Below are positions 43,095 through 57,191 of a DNA stretch of 64,000 bases, one piece after another. This DNA comes from Rhodosorus marinus. Taxonomy: Eukaryota; Rhodophyta; Stylonematophyceae; Stylonematales; Stylonemataceae. The position numbers and the translations under genes were made by a program. The notes beneath the pieces were generated by a model. That model saw only the letters and a program-made list of their open reading frames with translations. It made no database searches and had not been told where the DNA came from. Position 1 is the stretch's first letter; each line of letters begins with the position of its first letter. The stretch lies in the NCBI GenBank assembly GCA_029953675.1, contig JAMWBK010000004.1, positions 1,302,001-1,366,000 on the forward strand, given 5' to 3'.

Positions 43095-45392
43095 CTCTTC
43101 TGATCTCTTCTAGAAAACTAGGGCAGCTTTCAACGACTTATCCACTACCCTCCTCAAACGACCACTCGATCACCTCACTCGCACGCACCCAACCTTTCTC
43201 TTCCGCCGAATCAAAGGAATAAAAGCCCTTCCTCCTCTACCCTTTACCCCACCAGCGCTACTCCCGTACCCGTGCCCTCCCCCCGTCCCCTATCCATCGC
43301 CTCCTTGCCTCACATTAACAGACAGAAAATCAACCCTCGATACCCGAGAACCCCAGTGCGAATTTTTTTTCTGCTTTCCGGACAAAATTTTCCAACATTT
43401 CGTAACATTTGCCAAATGGAGTTCTCACCCCAATGGCCTGGAAAACGGAAACATTAAGACCCGATCTGAAAAGAAGTCCTTAAATGGAAGGCTGCCTATT
43501 TGATTTCCTCCTTCAAGTATTCCCCATGGGGGGTCGAATATACCTGGGACGGGGGAAAACAGTTAATTAATTTCATAAATACAATTATTTTGGAAACCCT
43601 GATATACGCTATATCCCCCTCAAGTCCTCAGTCGATTTGCACTCAAAGAAACTGGAAAAGTTAATATACTTGTGGAATCCAATGAGTGGTTATAACGAGT
43701 TAGGAATTTTTAGGAATTCAACTAGCGCAACGGCTATCTAAATACCTTGATTGTCTTGTTGACTGAGGAAAAGGGAGTGCTTACAAAGTACCGAGGGGTG
43801 GTAATATTGAAATTTACTTAAAGAAAAAACTAAAATATGAAATTGTTTAAACCTGCGCGGCTAGAAGTCAGGGGTTAAGCCCTTCTCCACCAGCGTAGGT
43901 ATCAGTCATTTTTCTGGTTTAGGAAATCTTTCTTGGGTTGATGACCACCGCAAACCCCTGGTTCCGATTCGGATATTTCCAATGATCTTTCTCTACAGAC
44001 CAACGGATGACGTCGATGGGAGGATGGAACTGTAAATCCACTATTTATTAAATTATTTGATAGTCAATATCCAATCATTGGGATATTTCAATTCCTTTGA
44101 AACCAATGGTGTTCGAAAAGCCGGCTTGGATGGACGGGTTACCATGAGAGACGCTGTGAACGGTAGTCTTGGAATCCAGTGAGCTTCGTTGAAAGTGGGT
44201 TTGGTGAACTGGAATCATAACGGAGGTGGGGGAAATTCCGTGTTGTAATTTCTGAGTGGTCGAAAGTGGCCAATCCATGGAGAGCTATTGTGGGGAACAC
44301 GAATTAGAATTGACTTTAAAGTCGATCACAATCAATTTCGGAATCCAGATACAACATCTCGCTTGGGTCTTTAGTGCAATTTATTACCCTAGGCCGTTCC
44401 GTTCTAGAATTTGGCAAGTTCAGCCGAATCTAGGCAGCTCTCTAGGGAGAAGCGAGGCTAACATGACTTATTCCTGCTTGGGGAGGGTGAACGCAAATTG
44501 CTTTTTGTCGAGAGGAGGTGTAGGTCAGCTGAGTCTTTTGATATCGTGACGGGGGAAACCACCCCTATAAGTCTTCATAAGGCCCTGTAAGATTGCACAA
44601 AAAGATGCCCGTCCCCTGTCATTCTTGGCATTGAGAGCTATTCGGTGTACTACTGTGATAAATTGGAATTCGACTATAAGTCCAACCGCGGTACACAAAC
44701 ACAAAATTTAGACCTGTCCCCTGTTGCAGGCAGAGAGATATGAACACCAGGTCGCCCGGGTAGAGAGTGCATGACCAAACCAGCTTTTTCATTGGAAACG
44801 GAGGAAGACGTTCATGTGCTGGCCGTATTTATCGTCCACTAGGGTTCCTTGGATTGTCAAGTACATTCACATTTACATTCACATATATATTCACATTTCT
44901 AGTCACACTTGTATTCACATTTATGTCAGACGGTTTATCACATAGTGGGATGTACTTAAATACAATTGCTGTCGTTGACGGCATGGCTTTTATGGTTTTC
45001 TATGATTAAGGTTTATCCTCTATGTGCGTTCTCCTCTGTTGTGTCCTATCCACCAAAGCTGAAGCTGAAGGCTTGGGAGTTTCGCTCTTTTTGCAATCCG
45101 ACTTGTGGAATGCGCCTTCCGAGATTTTCACGAGGTCTCAATTTTGGGAATCTCTTGAGACGGAACCTTAACAAAACCCTACTAGAGTGCAATGGAATTG
45201 TAGAGCCTAATCATTTCTGTACATTTTGATTTATGGCTTAAACGCCGCCAGCATGCCATGCCTCTACGGGAGATCCTCTTGATGGTAACAGAAGTAAAAA
45301 TTGACGAATCACCATCCGCCACTGAGAAACTTATAGGCCGTGGAGAAAGTGGACTTGTAAAATTTCCAAAAGCCTTCCAGCCTTCACACCAA
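43095..45392. other. Intergenic, no gene seen
   Basis: 2.3 kb between GBSS and importin-5. The first 200 bases are C/T-rich and likely the GBSS promoter. The rest is AT-rich with no supported frame. A small array of TTCACATTTA-like units lies at 44865-44925. Confidence 0.45.
44865..44925. repeat. TTCACATTTA minisatellite, degenerate
   Basis: Six or so 10-13 base units related to ATTCACATTTAC, each slightly different. Non-coding. Confidence 0.6.
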
Positions 45393-48300
45393 TCAACTGC
45401 TGAAAGCTGACTGGATTTTCGCCTGTTGTTCCTTGGTCAATCCTTGGAAGGCAGACTCCAAAGCGCCCGCCGGCAACTGCTGCTGCATGCTCCGAAGGAC
45501 TGCAACTATTCGAACGGAGTAGTCCTGCGAGAGAAGTTTTGTATTCATGACTTCCGCGAAGAATCGCATGACAAGACCCAGGTTGGAAAAGCCCTCTCCG
45601 AGTATGGTCATGTTACCGCCCTCCACAAGCCTAACAAGTCTCTCGTGCACACTAAAGAAAACCGAAATTAGAAACGGCGTTTTGGTGTTTAGAGTGCTGA
45701 GGCATGCTATGTGCAGTTTTATGCCAGACGCAATCGTTCTACTCTCATGTTTTGTGTTTGCTGTCTTACTTTTTCGCTTCCACAAGGTCGGCCTTCAGCG
45801 GAACATACGTTAAAAGCGCCTGCACAAAACTAGGAAGATTCCCGAGAGCGGTGGGTCGGAACTCGACGATCTTTGCAACCGCAGAGATCGCGTTGTCGGT
45901 AGCGACCTCATTCGCTTCACTTCTTGCATCCGGTGGACTGAGCACTTTCTCCAAAGCTGATGAAACCCCGCTTCCTCCGTACCTGTCGATAAACCAGAAA
46001 CGAGCGACGGATAAGACGACGCTGATGCTCGTGGCTGCATCCAAAGGATCGAACCATACAACCATCAACGTAGACAGATTGTGCCTTACCTCTCCAAAAG
46101 TTCTCCGCCTTTCTCGGCCGTTACGCCAATGCCATATGTTGCAGCCTGCTTTATCTCTGCATTCGCATCCACGGCGTACACGAGCATAAACGGCAATAGC
46201 TTCTCCACATAGTTCAGCCCGGCTACTCCTCCAAATTCGATAATATCGTCAAATACACAGAGGGCCACCCTCTTCTCTACAGCGGATCCATTAGGGTGCA
46301 AAAACGATCCAAAAACATCGGCCAAGCTAGCATTCTGACCGTCCGCCTCCTCGAACACTACATTCATCGGCGACTTAACACAATGAGCTGACGCGGATAT
46401 GCACAAACGTGCAAGAGCTCGAGGGCAAAGTCCGATTTCTTACCAGAAAGGAAGGTTTCACCTCCGCTCTTACATAAGGAGTCTATCGTGTCCGCGACTC
46501 GGTCCAGTAGTTCATTATCAGGGCCCTCCTCACCAAGAATCTCCTCCAGTTCCTCCGCGTCGTACCTGATTTTTAACCACGGTTTGGCAAGCTTGTAAGA
46601 ACCGGAAAAGGCATTGTCCGTTCCCACGATTGTTCGCACAAGCAACGTTCGCTTACCCTTCTTCTTGGACAATTTGTCTTCTTTGATCAATTCGCCCCGC
46701 ACGATCCTTCAAAGCTTCCAGTAGGCAATCTGCGCACTGCTTAAGGAGAGCCCGATCTTGGATTCTTTGCGCACCCATGATCTCTCCAAGGGACTCCACT
46801 TTGGTGACCATAACCTCAACATCAGCTTCTTTCGGAATACATTTGATCAGTTCGGACACAATATACTGGAACAGCTCCTGGTACTATTGTGCATACAAGA
46901 CACCCAAGGTTAGTAGCAAGTCCTGGTCAGGCAAAGAATCAAAGAATCGCCCTCTGTATATTGGGGGTTCGAGAGCACCTGCTGAGCAAAGGCATCTCCT
47001 TGTTCCGCAACGCAGAGCAGCAGATCGGGGAGGCTCTGTGCTGCAGAATTTCGACAATCGTCATGGTAGTAAAAATTGAGCAACGGTACAAATAGCTGGA
47101 TCACAGGCTGCACGTATTCAATGAAACCTCCTTTCAGCTCGTTTACGAAGCAAGCCAGCAAGTTACAAGCAGTTGCCTTGTCCTCCAATGCCGACGTCCT
47201 GATTCCAATTCTCTTGTCCCCAACGATGTATGTGTCGACACCATCATCTTGCTCTTCGTCCGCCAGCGCAGACATCACCTATGGAATAAAATGATTCGCA
47301 AACGCACACAATACCACCGTTACTGGCGCGCGATGACAGCAACGGCCAAATTGAGCTGGAACGCACCTCTATCTCGGGTTTAATAGAGGCAGCCTCAAGA
47401 AGTGGAGGCATCACTACCCGCAAGTACGGGATGAAGTCCTTCTTCATGCACCTGCAGATTCTCGCATACGCCTGCATCAGGTAGTATGATTGCGGGTCAT
47501 CCGGATCCAGTTGCGTCATTTGAGTTTTTACCAATAGGTCCATAATCTCCGCACTATCTGGACTGAACATTTCATTTCCAACAACCAGTCCAATTATCGA
47601 CACGCACTCCATAACCTTCCCTCTCAACTTGGAAAGCTTCTTGTCATCTGTCGATAGTAGCAAGACCTTCTTTAGATCGGGCATGAACGACTGATAAAAC
47701 GGCCTGAAGTTAACTCCCGCAGAATCTGCGACTGACGCGACTGCTGTAACCGCTTGCTCTTGAATGAGCTTTCTCGGTGAAGGTAGGAGGTTCATAAGCC
47801 GGCTGAGCAACCCTTCCATGTAAAGCTGGATTACTTCCGGGGAAGCTTCCTCGCAAAAGTTAATGAGCGCGGCGGCCCCGTGCGACTGAACGCGCGGCTG
47901 ATTCACATCGTCCATAATCTTAATCAGTGACGGAACAATTTGCGCATGGAAGATCTTCTGCATCGCAGGTGCAAAATCGGTACACATTTGTCCAATACAA
48001 TGTACAGCAGCCCATCGCACGCGTGGGTGGGAGTCTTCGAAGTGGCTAAGCGCCATCATCGTCACTTTGTCAAGCTGCTCAGATATTTGCTGCTCGCACC
48101 CTTCGCCAATCTGAGAGATAGCAAGAAGCGCCGCGTGACGGTGTTGCCAGGACTCGTGGTTGGCGAGATACTGGGTAATAATCGTAAATGCAACCGGGAG
48201 AATTGCGTTTCCGCCGAGCTTAATTGCCAGTCTGTCTAAGGCCTCCTGACCGAGAGCGTAGTTGCTGTATTCGTCGTCGTCATCGTCATCATCACGAGTA

Positions 48301-49262
48301 TACCAGTCCTGGTCGTCATCTATCTCAAGCATCATCTGCAACGCGATTGGCAGTACTCTCTCAACATAGTTTCCCATCTTCCTACAAGTGGTGGGCAAAT
48401 TCTCCGCCGCGGCCACCAAAAACTCCATTCCGAGCTGCCTCGTCCCTTCCTCCAATTCAGCGGAAGCTGCAATGCTTAGCATCAGTTCTGAAACCTTCGC
48501 CAGGTACTTGCGCCAGCATTTCGCTTCATTCTCCAGAGATTCTATGAGGCTGTCCAGGCAAAGCCGAGCCGCGGCTTCGTCTTGCGCATTCAACGTCGCC
48601 GAGACAGGTCCCATGAACAGTGGAATGAGCTCCGCCAGCTGCTGGCATGCTTGAGATTCAAAAGTATTAAAAACAGCGCAAGTCGCTCGAAGCGCTTCCA
48701 CTTGTACGTTGATGTCCGGATCCACTAATCCCCGCTTGAAAATCTCATAAAAGGCCGCCAGGTGCGGCTGCAGCTTCTCGCTCAGTAAATCCGTCAATTG
48801 GGCAAATATATACAACGCGCTTTCCCGATCATGTGCATTCGGACTCTTGGAAAGCTCAAACAGCAAGGGCAGCAAATCATTCACATCACTGTTACTGCTA
48901 GAATCGCTACCGGTGCATGCGATCGCGCTGAGGGTATCGCAGAGCTTTCTTCTAGGATCCTGACTTGGTTCCGCTCGTATTCCCTGAAAGAGCTGGTCCT
49001 TAACAATCGCCTTTGACGTTGCGTCGGTGCTACCCCAAAGCTCTGGCGCGGTACGTCGTAGGAGCACCGCGCCCATGTCCTTCACTCCCCTGTCCTCTGA
49101 TTTCGTCGCCAACGTCGACAACGCCAAAATACAAGGCCCAGGCTGATTCTTCGCGTTGTTGAAAGCGCTCTCTGCAGCATTTCTCACCGCATTATCTGGA
49201 GATTGCAGTTGCCTCAGGATCATCTCCATTGCGGCCAACGCTTCAGAGCTACCAGCCGCCAT
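45393..49262 (-). CDS. IPO5: Importin-5 / karyopherin beta-3
   Basis: Seven exons (49262-47367, 47278-46979, 46883-46657, 46565-46444, 46387-46090, 45982-45770, 45651-45393) give 1104 residues, essentially the usual IPO5 length. It imports ribosomal proteins and histones through nuclear pores in a Ran-GTP-controlled cycle. HEAT repeats run throughout: the N-terminal repeat LQSPDNAVRNAAESAFNNAK, the central VRWAAVHCIGQMCTDFAP and LIQEQAVTAVASVADS, the acidic loop DDDQDWYTRDDDDDDDEYSN near 330, the EEGYDAEELEE linker, CVFDDIIEFGG and the ending LTKEQQAKIQSAFSS, as in IPO5. Every intron is GT-AG with compatible phase. The first 632 codons are intron-free. Confidence 0.92.
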
Positions 49263-52200
49263 CCTGAGCCCCTAAACACAAAATCTAAAAAAAATTAATC
49301 CTTTCCAATTAGTGCACCCGACCCCACCTCCCCGCTGATCCTAACCCAGTTAACAAATCGCCCTCCCGGTTCACAGAGCACTACTGCTAAACACTTCCAC
49401 CAGAGCCAACCCTCCCTACTCACTCAAAACCCCAACAGAAAAAGCAAGAAAAAAAAATACACACAACAAACCCAACTAAAACTCGCTTGAGCAAGTAACC
49501 CGCCTTTCCAACGACGCCCATGGGTTCAGTTCAACAACCGTCAAAAGAAAACACCATTTCCCACCTTTTCTTTATAACCCCCGTCCCAATCTATGACCAG
49601 TTGAGACACCCCCACCAAGCGACAAAAGAATAGTGCCTTTCCGAAGATTTCTTCAGTAGTCTTTCATAATTTTCCGATTTTTTGAGAATATATCATCTCT
49701 CCCTCACCCCACCCCCACCGCTACACCAACCGCTTCCCCCTCCTCCTTCCCCTCCATTTTGTTAGGTGCAAATATATCAGATGTTTTTCGAACCTTCTCG
49801 GTAAGTCTTAAGAAAAAAAACAACAAGAGAAGGTGCACGTTCCTCATCCTTGGCGGTGAGTGGACCCATTTTTGACCCCTTTGCTTACTCCGTTCCCGTG
49901 GTGATTATTGAAAATTAAAAATAAATTGGCCATACGCGACCGCTAGCGTTCGATCATTTCTGCCCCTCCTGACACGGCTTAAGAATACTTCAAAAAAAAG
50001 TATCTAAAACAAACAGTAGTGAGGAATGTTACCTGCAAGCAAGTCCAAAACGGGCACCCCTCCCTGGACCAGTAAAACACAAATTAATGTCTCTAATATT
50101 TCTTAAATTCACATTTTTAAGCTCGAACCGATCTAGTCCTCCCCCCTTTCCATTTCTTGCTCTTCCATCGTTTCTACTGTCATCTTTTCGTAAAAACCTG
50201 CAAAGGTTGTATATGGAGATGTAGGAATGTTAAAAATTTCCAGGGCGAAATTTGCACGGACAGGCTGATTGGATTTCTGTTGTTCTATCGTAAATATCTG
50301 TGTCTAGCTGTCCCGAGGGGAAGGAAAAGTTCTTTCAAAACATATATATCCTTATCGTATAAAGTATATACTGTACATGCATCGTTCGAAAGATCCGCCT
50401 TCGTTGTTCTCAGGTCGTCATCATGACGTAGTACCGGAGTCCCACTCAAATACAGACCCACGAGCTGTGTACAAACCTCTTCATTGGTAACGACCGTTGC
50501 CCACGCTGGACATCTGGGCTTGAAGTGGAGCAACTATTTGTCTCTTTGCTCACGTTGTTGAAGGGGAAGCGAGTACAGAGAGTAAAAATCGCCTGTGGTG
50601 CGCTGTGACATCAACCCGACTCTGCGAACATCGGTACGCACGAGCTGACTTGATAGAATAGGATCGTAGGAGGTAGTGGCTTGTATGCCTTGTAGGAATT
50701 CTCAACAGGAGATACGCAAAACTTTCAACGCGGTCGAAACCCTTTGTGAATCCCTCTTGGGTGAGCGCACATGGACATTTAGTTCCACGAGTATACGCCC
50801 GGATGGAACTTCCACGCACTGCAGTCAAAGCATGGGCCCCCCTGTGAAATGCAATTTTCTATCCAACTCAACCAGATCCTAACAGCAGCACACTGTCCAA
50901 GGACTTTTGCGTCATGAAGGATACACGGCACGAGGGATCCCCAATTTTTAACACGAATGCTCGGAGAGCATGCTCGCAAATTGCCGAAGCCCACAAGCAG
51001 AGATCGCTTTCAGCCAAAACCACATGTAGTCGTAAAACTTGAAGACAAACTCACTCAGCACAGGACCACGAATATCGGTTCTGCAGATATTTTGGATCGG
51101 AAACAATTCCGTTACGCTGAGCGAAAATTGCGATTAAAACGACTGTCCACTCAGTTCCCGGTGATTGACAATGCTCCCAATCCACCACCAGCCAAGCTCC
51201 CGTGGATTGATTGTTGTTGTTCTCAAATCTCAAGTATTTGATATTATTTTTCGTTCGTTGATATCGGTTGCCATAGTTCACCCCCCGGAGAAAAACTCGA
51301 ACGGGCCGGCAGGGGGGAGGCGGGGGTGGGTAACGGGGGGGTGGTGAAGATCTGATATCGAGAATTAATAGACAGATGTAGGAAAAGATGCAAACTGCGT
51401 AACGAGACTACCCCCTATAGAAACGCGTGAAACTTGCGATGTGGTTACTTCTTCACATCCCCCCAAATTTATTTTGTGATACCAAGAAAACTAGCAGATT
51501 TTTCACACTTCTCATAACCTGTTGAATTTAGAGACAATCGCAAGGGGTGGTTGAGAGTTTTTCGCTGCATTCCTGACAGTCTAGCATACCCCCACCCAAA
51601 CCCCCCCTTTTCTAATCGCCTTCGCTCATTGGGACTAAAAGGGGCGGGACGACAACCGCCGCCAAAATAGGAACCATCGTTTTTATTCCACAACTTATAC
51701 ATCAGGCCTGCCTGCATATCCCGAACACCCCCCCCCCCCCCCCCCCCCATTCTGCGCTACTGTCGGTCATCGATACTTCGAAGCAGAAGCATAGTTTTAG
51801 GCTCAGCGTCATGATAAGTAACCAGATTACCAAAAACAGTTCCGAAAAACTGCCACTTTCAACCAGGCATGCCCGCGTTCAGAGTACCACAGTCGCGCAA
51901 CACTTCTTGTCAGAAGCAGAGAGATCCCCTTTAATATTTACAATTAAAAAGATAAAATAGATCTGCAAGTGTACAAGCGGGGGGTTAAAAGTCGGAATTC
52001 TGTTTCCAGTTACTTCGAGTATTGAAATTCAGAAAGGGGTTAGTTCCACTTTTTTTAATTTCGAGTTTGAAAATGAGCATCGAACTGGAACTCTGGAATT
52101 CCAGCGGCCTTTTCTTGGCTGAGTGGTTTATTAGATCTGAGAAGGTACCCGCGCTTTCCCTCTAAAAATAAAAAAGCACTTCCTGCGATGCGCCCAGCAA

Positions 52201-53367
52201 GCTATTGATTTCCGGGTTTTTGAGGGTGCAGACGTTTGGAGAAGCAGAGGGGGGCGTTGAGGAGATCAATTGCGCAAGGGTCAAGAATAACTTAACTTAC
52301 CAACGAACGAATTATGTCAAGGAACTAAAGGGGGAAAAGAAGAACTGACTGATGAACTTTCATAGTCTTTAATCCATTTTTAAGCGTATTAGAGAGAAGC
52401 AATAGTGAGCAGAGGGGTAGGATACTAGAATTCAGACCTCGGAAAAGGAAACAAGGGCTAGGGGGGTTGATGAGGGATGAGAAAAAGCGTTGGAACAAGT
52501 AGCGTCTTCCGGAGTTTTGGGTTTTGGGGTTTGCGTAGCTTTGTTGATGTTTGTTCTTTTTTAGGATTGGAGAGAAGGTTTGTATGCGTGAAGGATGAGA
52601 CGCTAGTAGCGCTTTTAATTTGAATCCTTGAAGGAGGACGTGTAGAAGGCGGAAGGGGGGGAGGTTGCACAAGAATTTCGGGTGGGTGGTAATTTTTTTT
52701 TTGCCTTTAGTTTGTTGTTTGGGTTGGGGAAGTGGATTACTGTTGGGGAAACCTCTGAGCGTTTTGGGGGGGAAGGTTGTCGTGTTTTGTGTTTCAATCT
52801 TCCTTGGTGTTTTGCGCTCTCGTACGGTTCGGGATTGTGTTGGACGCGGAGGAGGGAGAGCGGACACAACGGAGTTGCGGGAAGAAAGGGTTTAGGGAGT
52901 GAAGTTCGTCGGCAAGGTAAATTTTGCTTTTCCTTTGAGGAGTTGGGAACGAGCGGAGGACGAATCGAAGTTTTGTGGGCAGAATCTTAGGGTAAGTTGA
53001 GTTTGGAAAAGGAAATTTTCGGTGGTTTCCTTCGTGTGGTTTTCATGTCTTGTGCCCGATCATGGGAAAGATCTGGGTGGAGATCGGTTTATGCTTGCCT
53101 TGACTCAGGTAGTTATTATCCGAGTTGGAGTGGATGCGTTTTCGCTTGTTTTGCTTTGGGCTTGACGCTACTCAATTTGTGGCGTTGCTAGATTAGCTGT
53201 TTTTGAGGGCCTTCGGTTGGATCGCTTTTAGTCGATGTTTGATCTTGCCCTGTAAACGGAGATCGCACTGGACGGAGGTTTCTCTATGTAGACTTTTGTC
53301 TTATCGTGAGCTGTGCTGATCGGATTGATTCGTTTGTGTTCTTTTGGAATTGTTTTGTATATAGTGT
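49263..53367. other. Long intergenic region, only weak coding signals
   Basis: 4.1 kb. Upstream of importin-5 is a C/A-rich leader (49300-49480). Frames with protein-like composition occur at 50285-50533 (-) (CPAWATVVTNEEVCTQLVG) and 50957-51241 (+) (LEDKLTQHRTTNIGSADILD), but I could not build a consistent gene. A 21-base poly-C run is at 51728-51748 and G-rich segments at 51311-51342. The last 700 bases (52670-53367) are T/G-rich and probably hold the 14-3-3 promoter and leader. Confidence 0.4.
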
Positions 53368-54501
<1,134 letters not shown>

Positions 54502-54704
54502 AGCAGTGATACGAAAGAAAAAACCAAAAGCCGGAGAGAAAAGGTCGATGCTTGAAGAGGATGTTAGATTTTTTTTTGCGCCTCAGACTTTCAAGGAGGA
54601 GACTACAGCCCCTTGCGAGATCCTCTGAAGACAGCCTGAAGATAAATCAAATTAGCACGTACGAAAAGTGACAAAGAAAATTAAGAAGCGCTCTCCCTTA
54701 AGTC

Positions 54705-55197
54705 CTAGAATATCGATAGGTTGGCCCATGAAAACAACGCTCTCCTGAATACTCGGAACTCGGAATCCGCAGAATCCTCTCCGATCCTCGACAAGGATGT
54801 ATCTATGGGTACGTAGCCAGCCGGGCATCTGTAGACAAACAAAGACGGATGACGCAAGATATCTACGTTGAGTAGTCCTGACGAAGTTGCTCGGAATCGA
54901 CAACCTCTCTTGGATATACTCCATTGCCCCCAAACCGAGTCTCCACCGATGTGTACTACTAGTACGAACACATGTGGACATTTATCCGTGGACAAAATAG
55001 GTGACGTAACCAGATCTATCCTTAGGAAGCTAGTCGGAATCACGAGCAGTTCGTCTTCACCAGTTTATCCACGGAAACTCAACTTTTCACCGACCGTTGG
55101 GATCCACCGCTATTCGTTTTGCCACCGAAAAGGACGACTCGACGTCCACGCACATATAGATGAATTCTTGATCAACGGGAACGCGAGCGCTGTGCAT
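54705..55197 (-). CDS. Two-exon gene of unknown function
   Basis: Exons 55197-55091 and 55020-54705 encode 140 residues. The intron 55021-55090 (70 nt) starts GTGAAA, ends TTCCTAAG and joins codons at phase 2. Unspliced, the frame would hit TGA at once. The protein starts MHSARVPVDQEFIYMCVDVE, continues KRIAVDPNGRIDLVTSPILS, has a hydrophobic strand-like stretch (HVFVLVVHIGGDSVWGQW) and ends FRVFRRALFSWANLSIF. No family is recognised. It converges on the 14-3-3 gene (204 bp between stop codons) and is divergent from NAA10, with only 104 bp between start codons, so the two may share a promoter. Confidence 0.45.
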
Positions 55198-55301
55198 TAG
55201 CAGTCTTGTAGTTGGTCTGGAAAGTCACTTCGTTCGTGTGTTGGTTTTGAAGTTGTGTCGGACGGAGGAACTTTGGGGAAGGCTTGAGAAGATTTCTAGG
55301 T

Positions 55302-55982
55302 ATGGTTAACATTCGTCTCGCAAATGTAAGTAAAACAACGCCACACTTGTAGGAGATGATTTTGTACGGGCAACGATCGGATGTAGCTGATGGAGTTCGC
55401 TTGTTTTGTATGGCTTTTTCTGCGTGTTAGGCCGATGACCTTCTGGCGATGCAGACGGTGAATCTGTCCTGCCTGCCCGAAAATTACCAGATGAAATACT
55501 ATTTCTATCACGTACTATCATGGCCGCAGTTGATCCACGTCGCGGAGGACCACAACGGGCAAATCGTGGGCTACGTGTTAGCAAAAATGGAGGACGAAGC
55601 CGACGCGGTTCACGGACATATCACGTCGCTCGCGGTTCTAAGATCCTACCGACGAATGGGAATCGCGCGAAAACTGATGGAAGCTGCTCATCGAGCAATG
55701 CAAGAAACGTTCCAGGCAAAATATGCTTCTCTTCACGTTCGGAAAAGTAACGCGGCTGCAAAGCACCTTTATGTTGATACACTCGGCTACAAGGTTTGCA
55801 TCAAGTCCCAAGAGCATCTCTCATTGCATATCGATTAGTCCGAATACTCATGATCTAACCGCTCTTGAACGCTGACAAACAAAAACCAGGTTTTCGACGT
55901 AGAAGCAAAGTACTACGCAGACGCCGAGGACGCTTTTGACATGAGATGCACCTTCGGACAAGAGAAGACTGCCGCAAAGTAG
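55302..55982 (+). CDS. NAA10: N-alpha-acetyltransferase 10, NatA catalytic subunit
   Basis: Three exons (55302-55325, 55431-55793, 55890-55982) encode 159 residues, the GNAT core without the long variable tail of animal NAA10. It acetylates N-terminal Ser/Ala/Thr/Gly of nascent proteins on ribosomes together with NAA15. Seen: NIRLAN start, [20 protein letters not shown] at 19-38 (substrate loop and alpha1-2), [34 protein letters not shown] with the acetyl-CoA loop RRMGIA at 82-87, SLHVRKSN and the final [13 protein letters not shown]. Exon 1 codes only eight residues before a GTAAGT donor. Without it the N-terminal strand would be missing. Confidence 0.95.
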
Positions 55983-56588
55983 GATTTCTTAACAATAGAG
56001 GAGCAAAACAATTTTGAAGGCCGTCAGAGCCCAGAGCTCATTCTTCTCGGGAGAGGTTTGCAACTAGACGAGAGGGGGTGCAACCGGCCCACGGTTCAGT
56101 TCTTGAGGAGGGTAGCTGGGCCAGCTTTCTAGCGGATTGCGAATCTTTGCGAGGGTGAAGAGCTTCATAGACCTACACAGGATGTTGAGTTCATTTGAAG
56201 CGCCTCTTTGCTACGTGACAGTGGCACGTGGCTAGACTTGCAAGGTCGTGATAAGACGCTTCTTTCCCCGTCAATAGTCGTCTTCTCGTATTTGAGTAAA
56301 GCATTGAAGCACTCCCAGTGCAGCGAGACGTTGCTGGTGTGCAAGCATGTATAGCGCATCCTTTTTTGATGAAGGTGCTTTGTAGAATTGCGAGCTAGAA
56401 TTCAATTCAAGAACGCTATATGAGATATGGGGTGCGGCTGCTCGGAAGCCAGATTGGAGCACGACAGAGCGAGGCCTTCAGGCATCTTCGTGATCGCTTT
56501 AGTAAGCTGGTTGCCAGAGGCATTGCACGAGCTGTGGGCCAAAGACGAGTTGGTCTTAATGCCCAAGCATTTGGGAACTTAGCGCCTA
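55983..56588. other. Intergenic, no gene seen
   Basis: About 600 bases downstream of NAA10. No supported frame or repeat. Confidence 0.4.
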
Positions 56589-57191
56589 TCATCTCACATA
56601 GCACAAGGGGTGCTGCTCCTTGGTGAACGGTGGTGAAGTAACCCGTGCTACTGGTTTTGCCCTACACTCAGCCCCTGTTCTGCTTGGTGTTGTGAGAATG
56701 ACGAGGTGTGAAAGAGCATTTCAAGAATTCGCCCTCAAACAAGGCGGTTCTCAGATCCTTGTCCGAAGCGGTTTTTGGTCACCTCATCGGGTTAGATCGA
56801 GTCGCTCGGAGGGCTCACGATGAACTCCAATTTTCGGACGGTGACAATAGCTTTTCTCATATCCGGTGGTGTCCATGGAAAATCGACGGATCAACTAGCT
56901 TTCGCACGAAACAGACACACACACATTGTTGATCTCAGCGATCTTCGCGTCGTGCATGAGCTCATACAGCTCTTTCGGTTGAAAATTGTCTACGTCTAAA
57001 ATCCAGTCATGGTCAGGAAAATTATCCTTCAACCCTTCTATCTGAAAACCAACATCGTTTGATCGGAGGCCAAAAAAGGGGCGTGTACCCGAATGTTTGG
57101 TACGCCGAGGGAAGGCGCTCAGGTCAGAGCGTGCTACAAAACCTAATTCAGCGTTACAGCCCCAGAAAATCAGAATTATCATCTTTAGCAT
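56589..57191 (-). CDS. Possible two-exon gene, unknown
   Basis: Exon 57191-56923 begins MLKMIILIFWGCNAELGFVA and contains GLRSNDVGFQIEGLKDNFPD and WILDVDNFQPKELYELMHDA. A donor inside the GT repeat at 56917-56924 can join phase 2 to an acceptor at 56680 (AAGCAG), giving exon 56679-56589 (AECRAKPVARVTSPPF...CYVR, stop). Total about 118 residues. Acidic and aromatic composition looks genuinely coding, but I recognise no domain. A second ATG frame upstream (MYAFGVVLSMKGVDAKD, on the minus strand near 57235) fits as a better N-terminus only if one base is lost, so this may be a decaying gene. Confidence 0.3.

Noticed and set aside
43840-43920. tRNA-like segment (GGGGTTAAGCCCTT)
   Set aside because: The T-arm loop would be too short and no acceptor or anticodon stem pairs.
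50285-51241. Candidate frames CPAWATVVTNEE (-) and LEDKLTQHRTTN (+)
   Set aside because: Protein-like, but no start, splice or homology allowed a consistent gene model.
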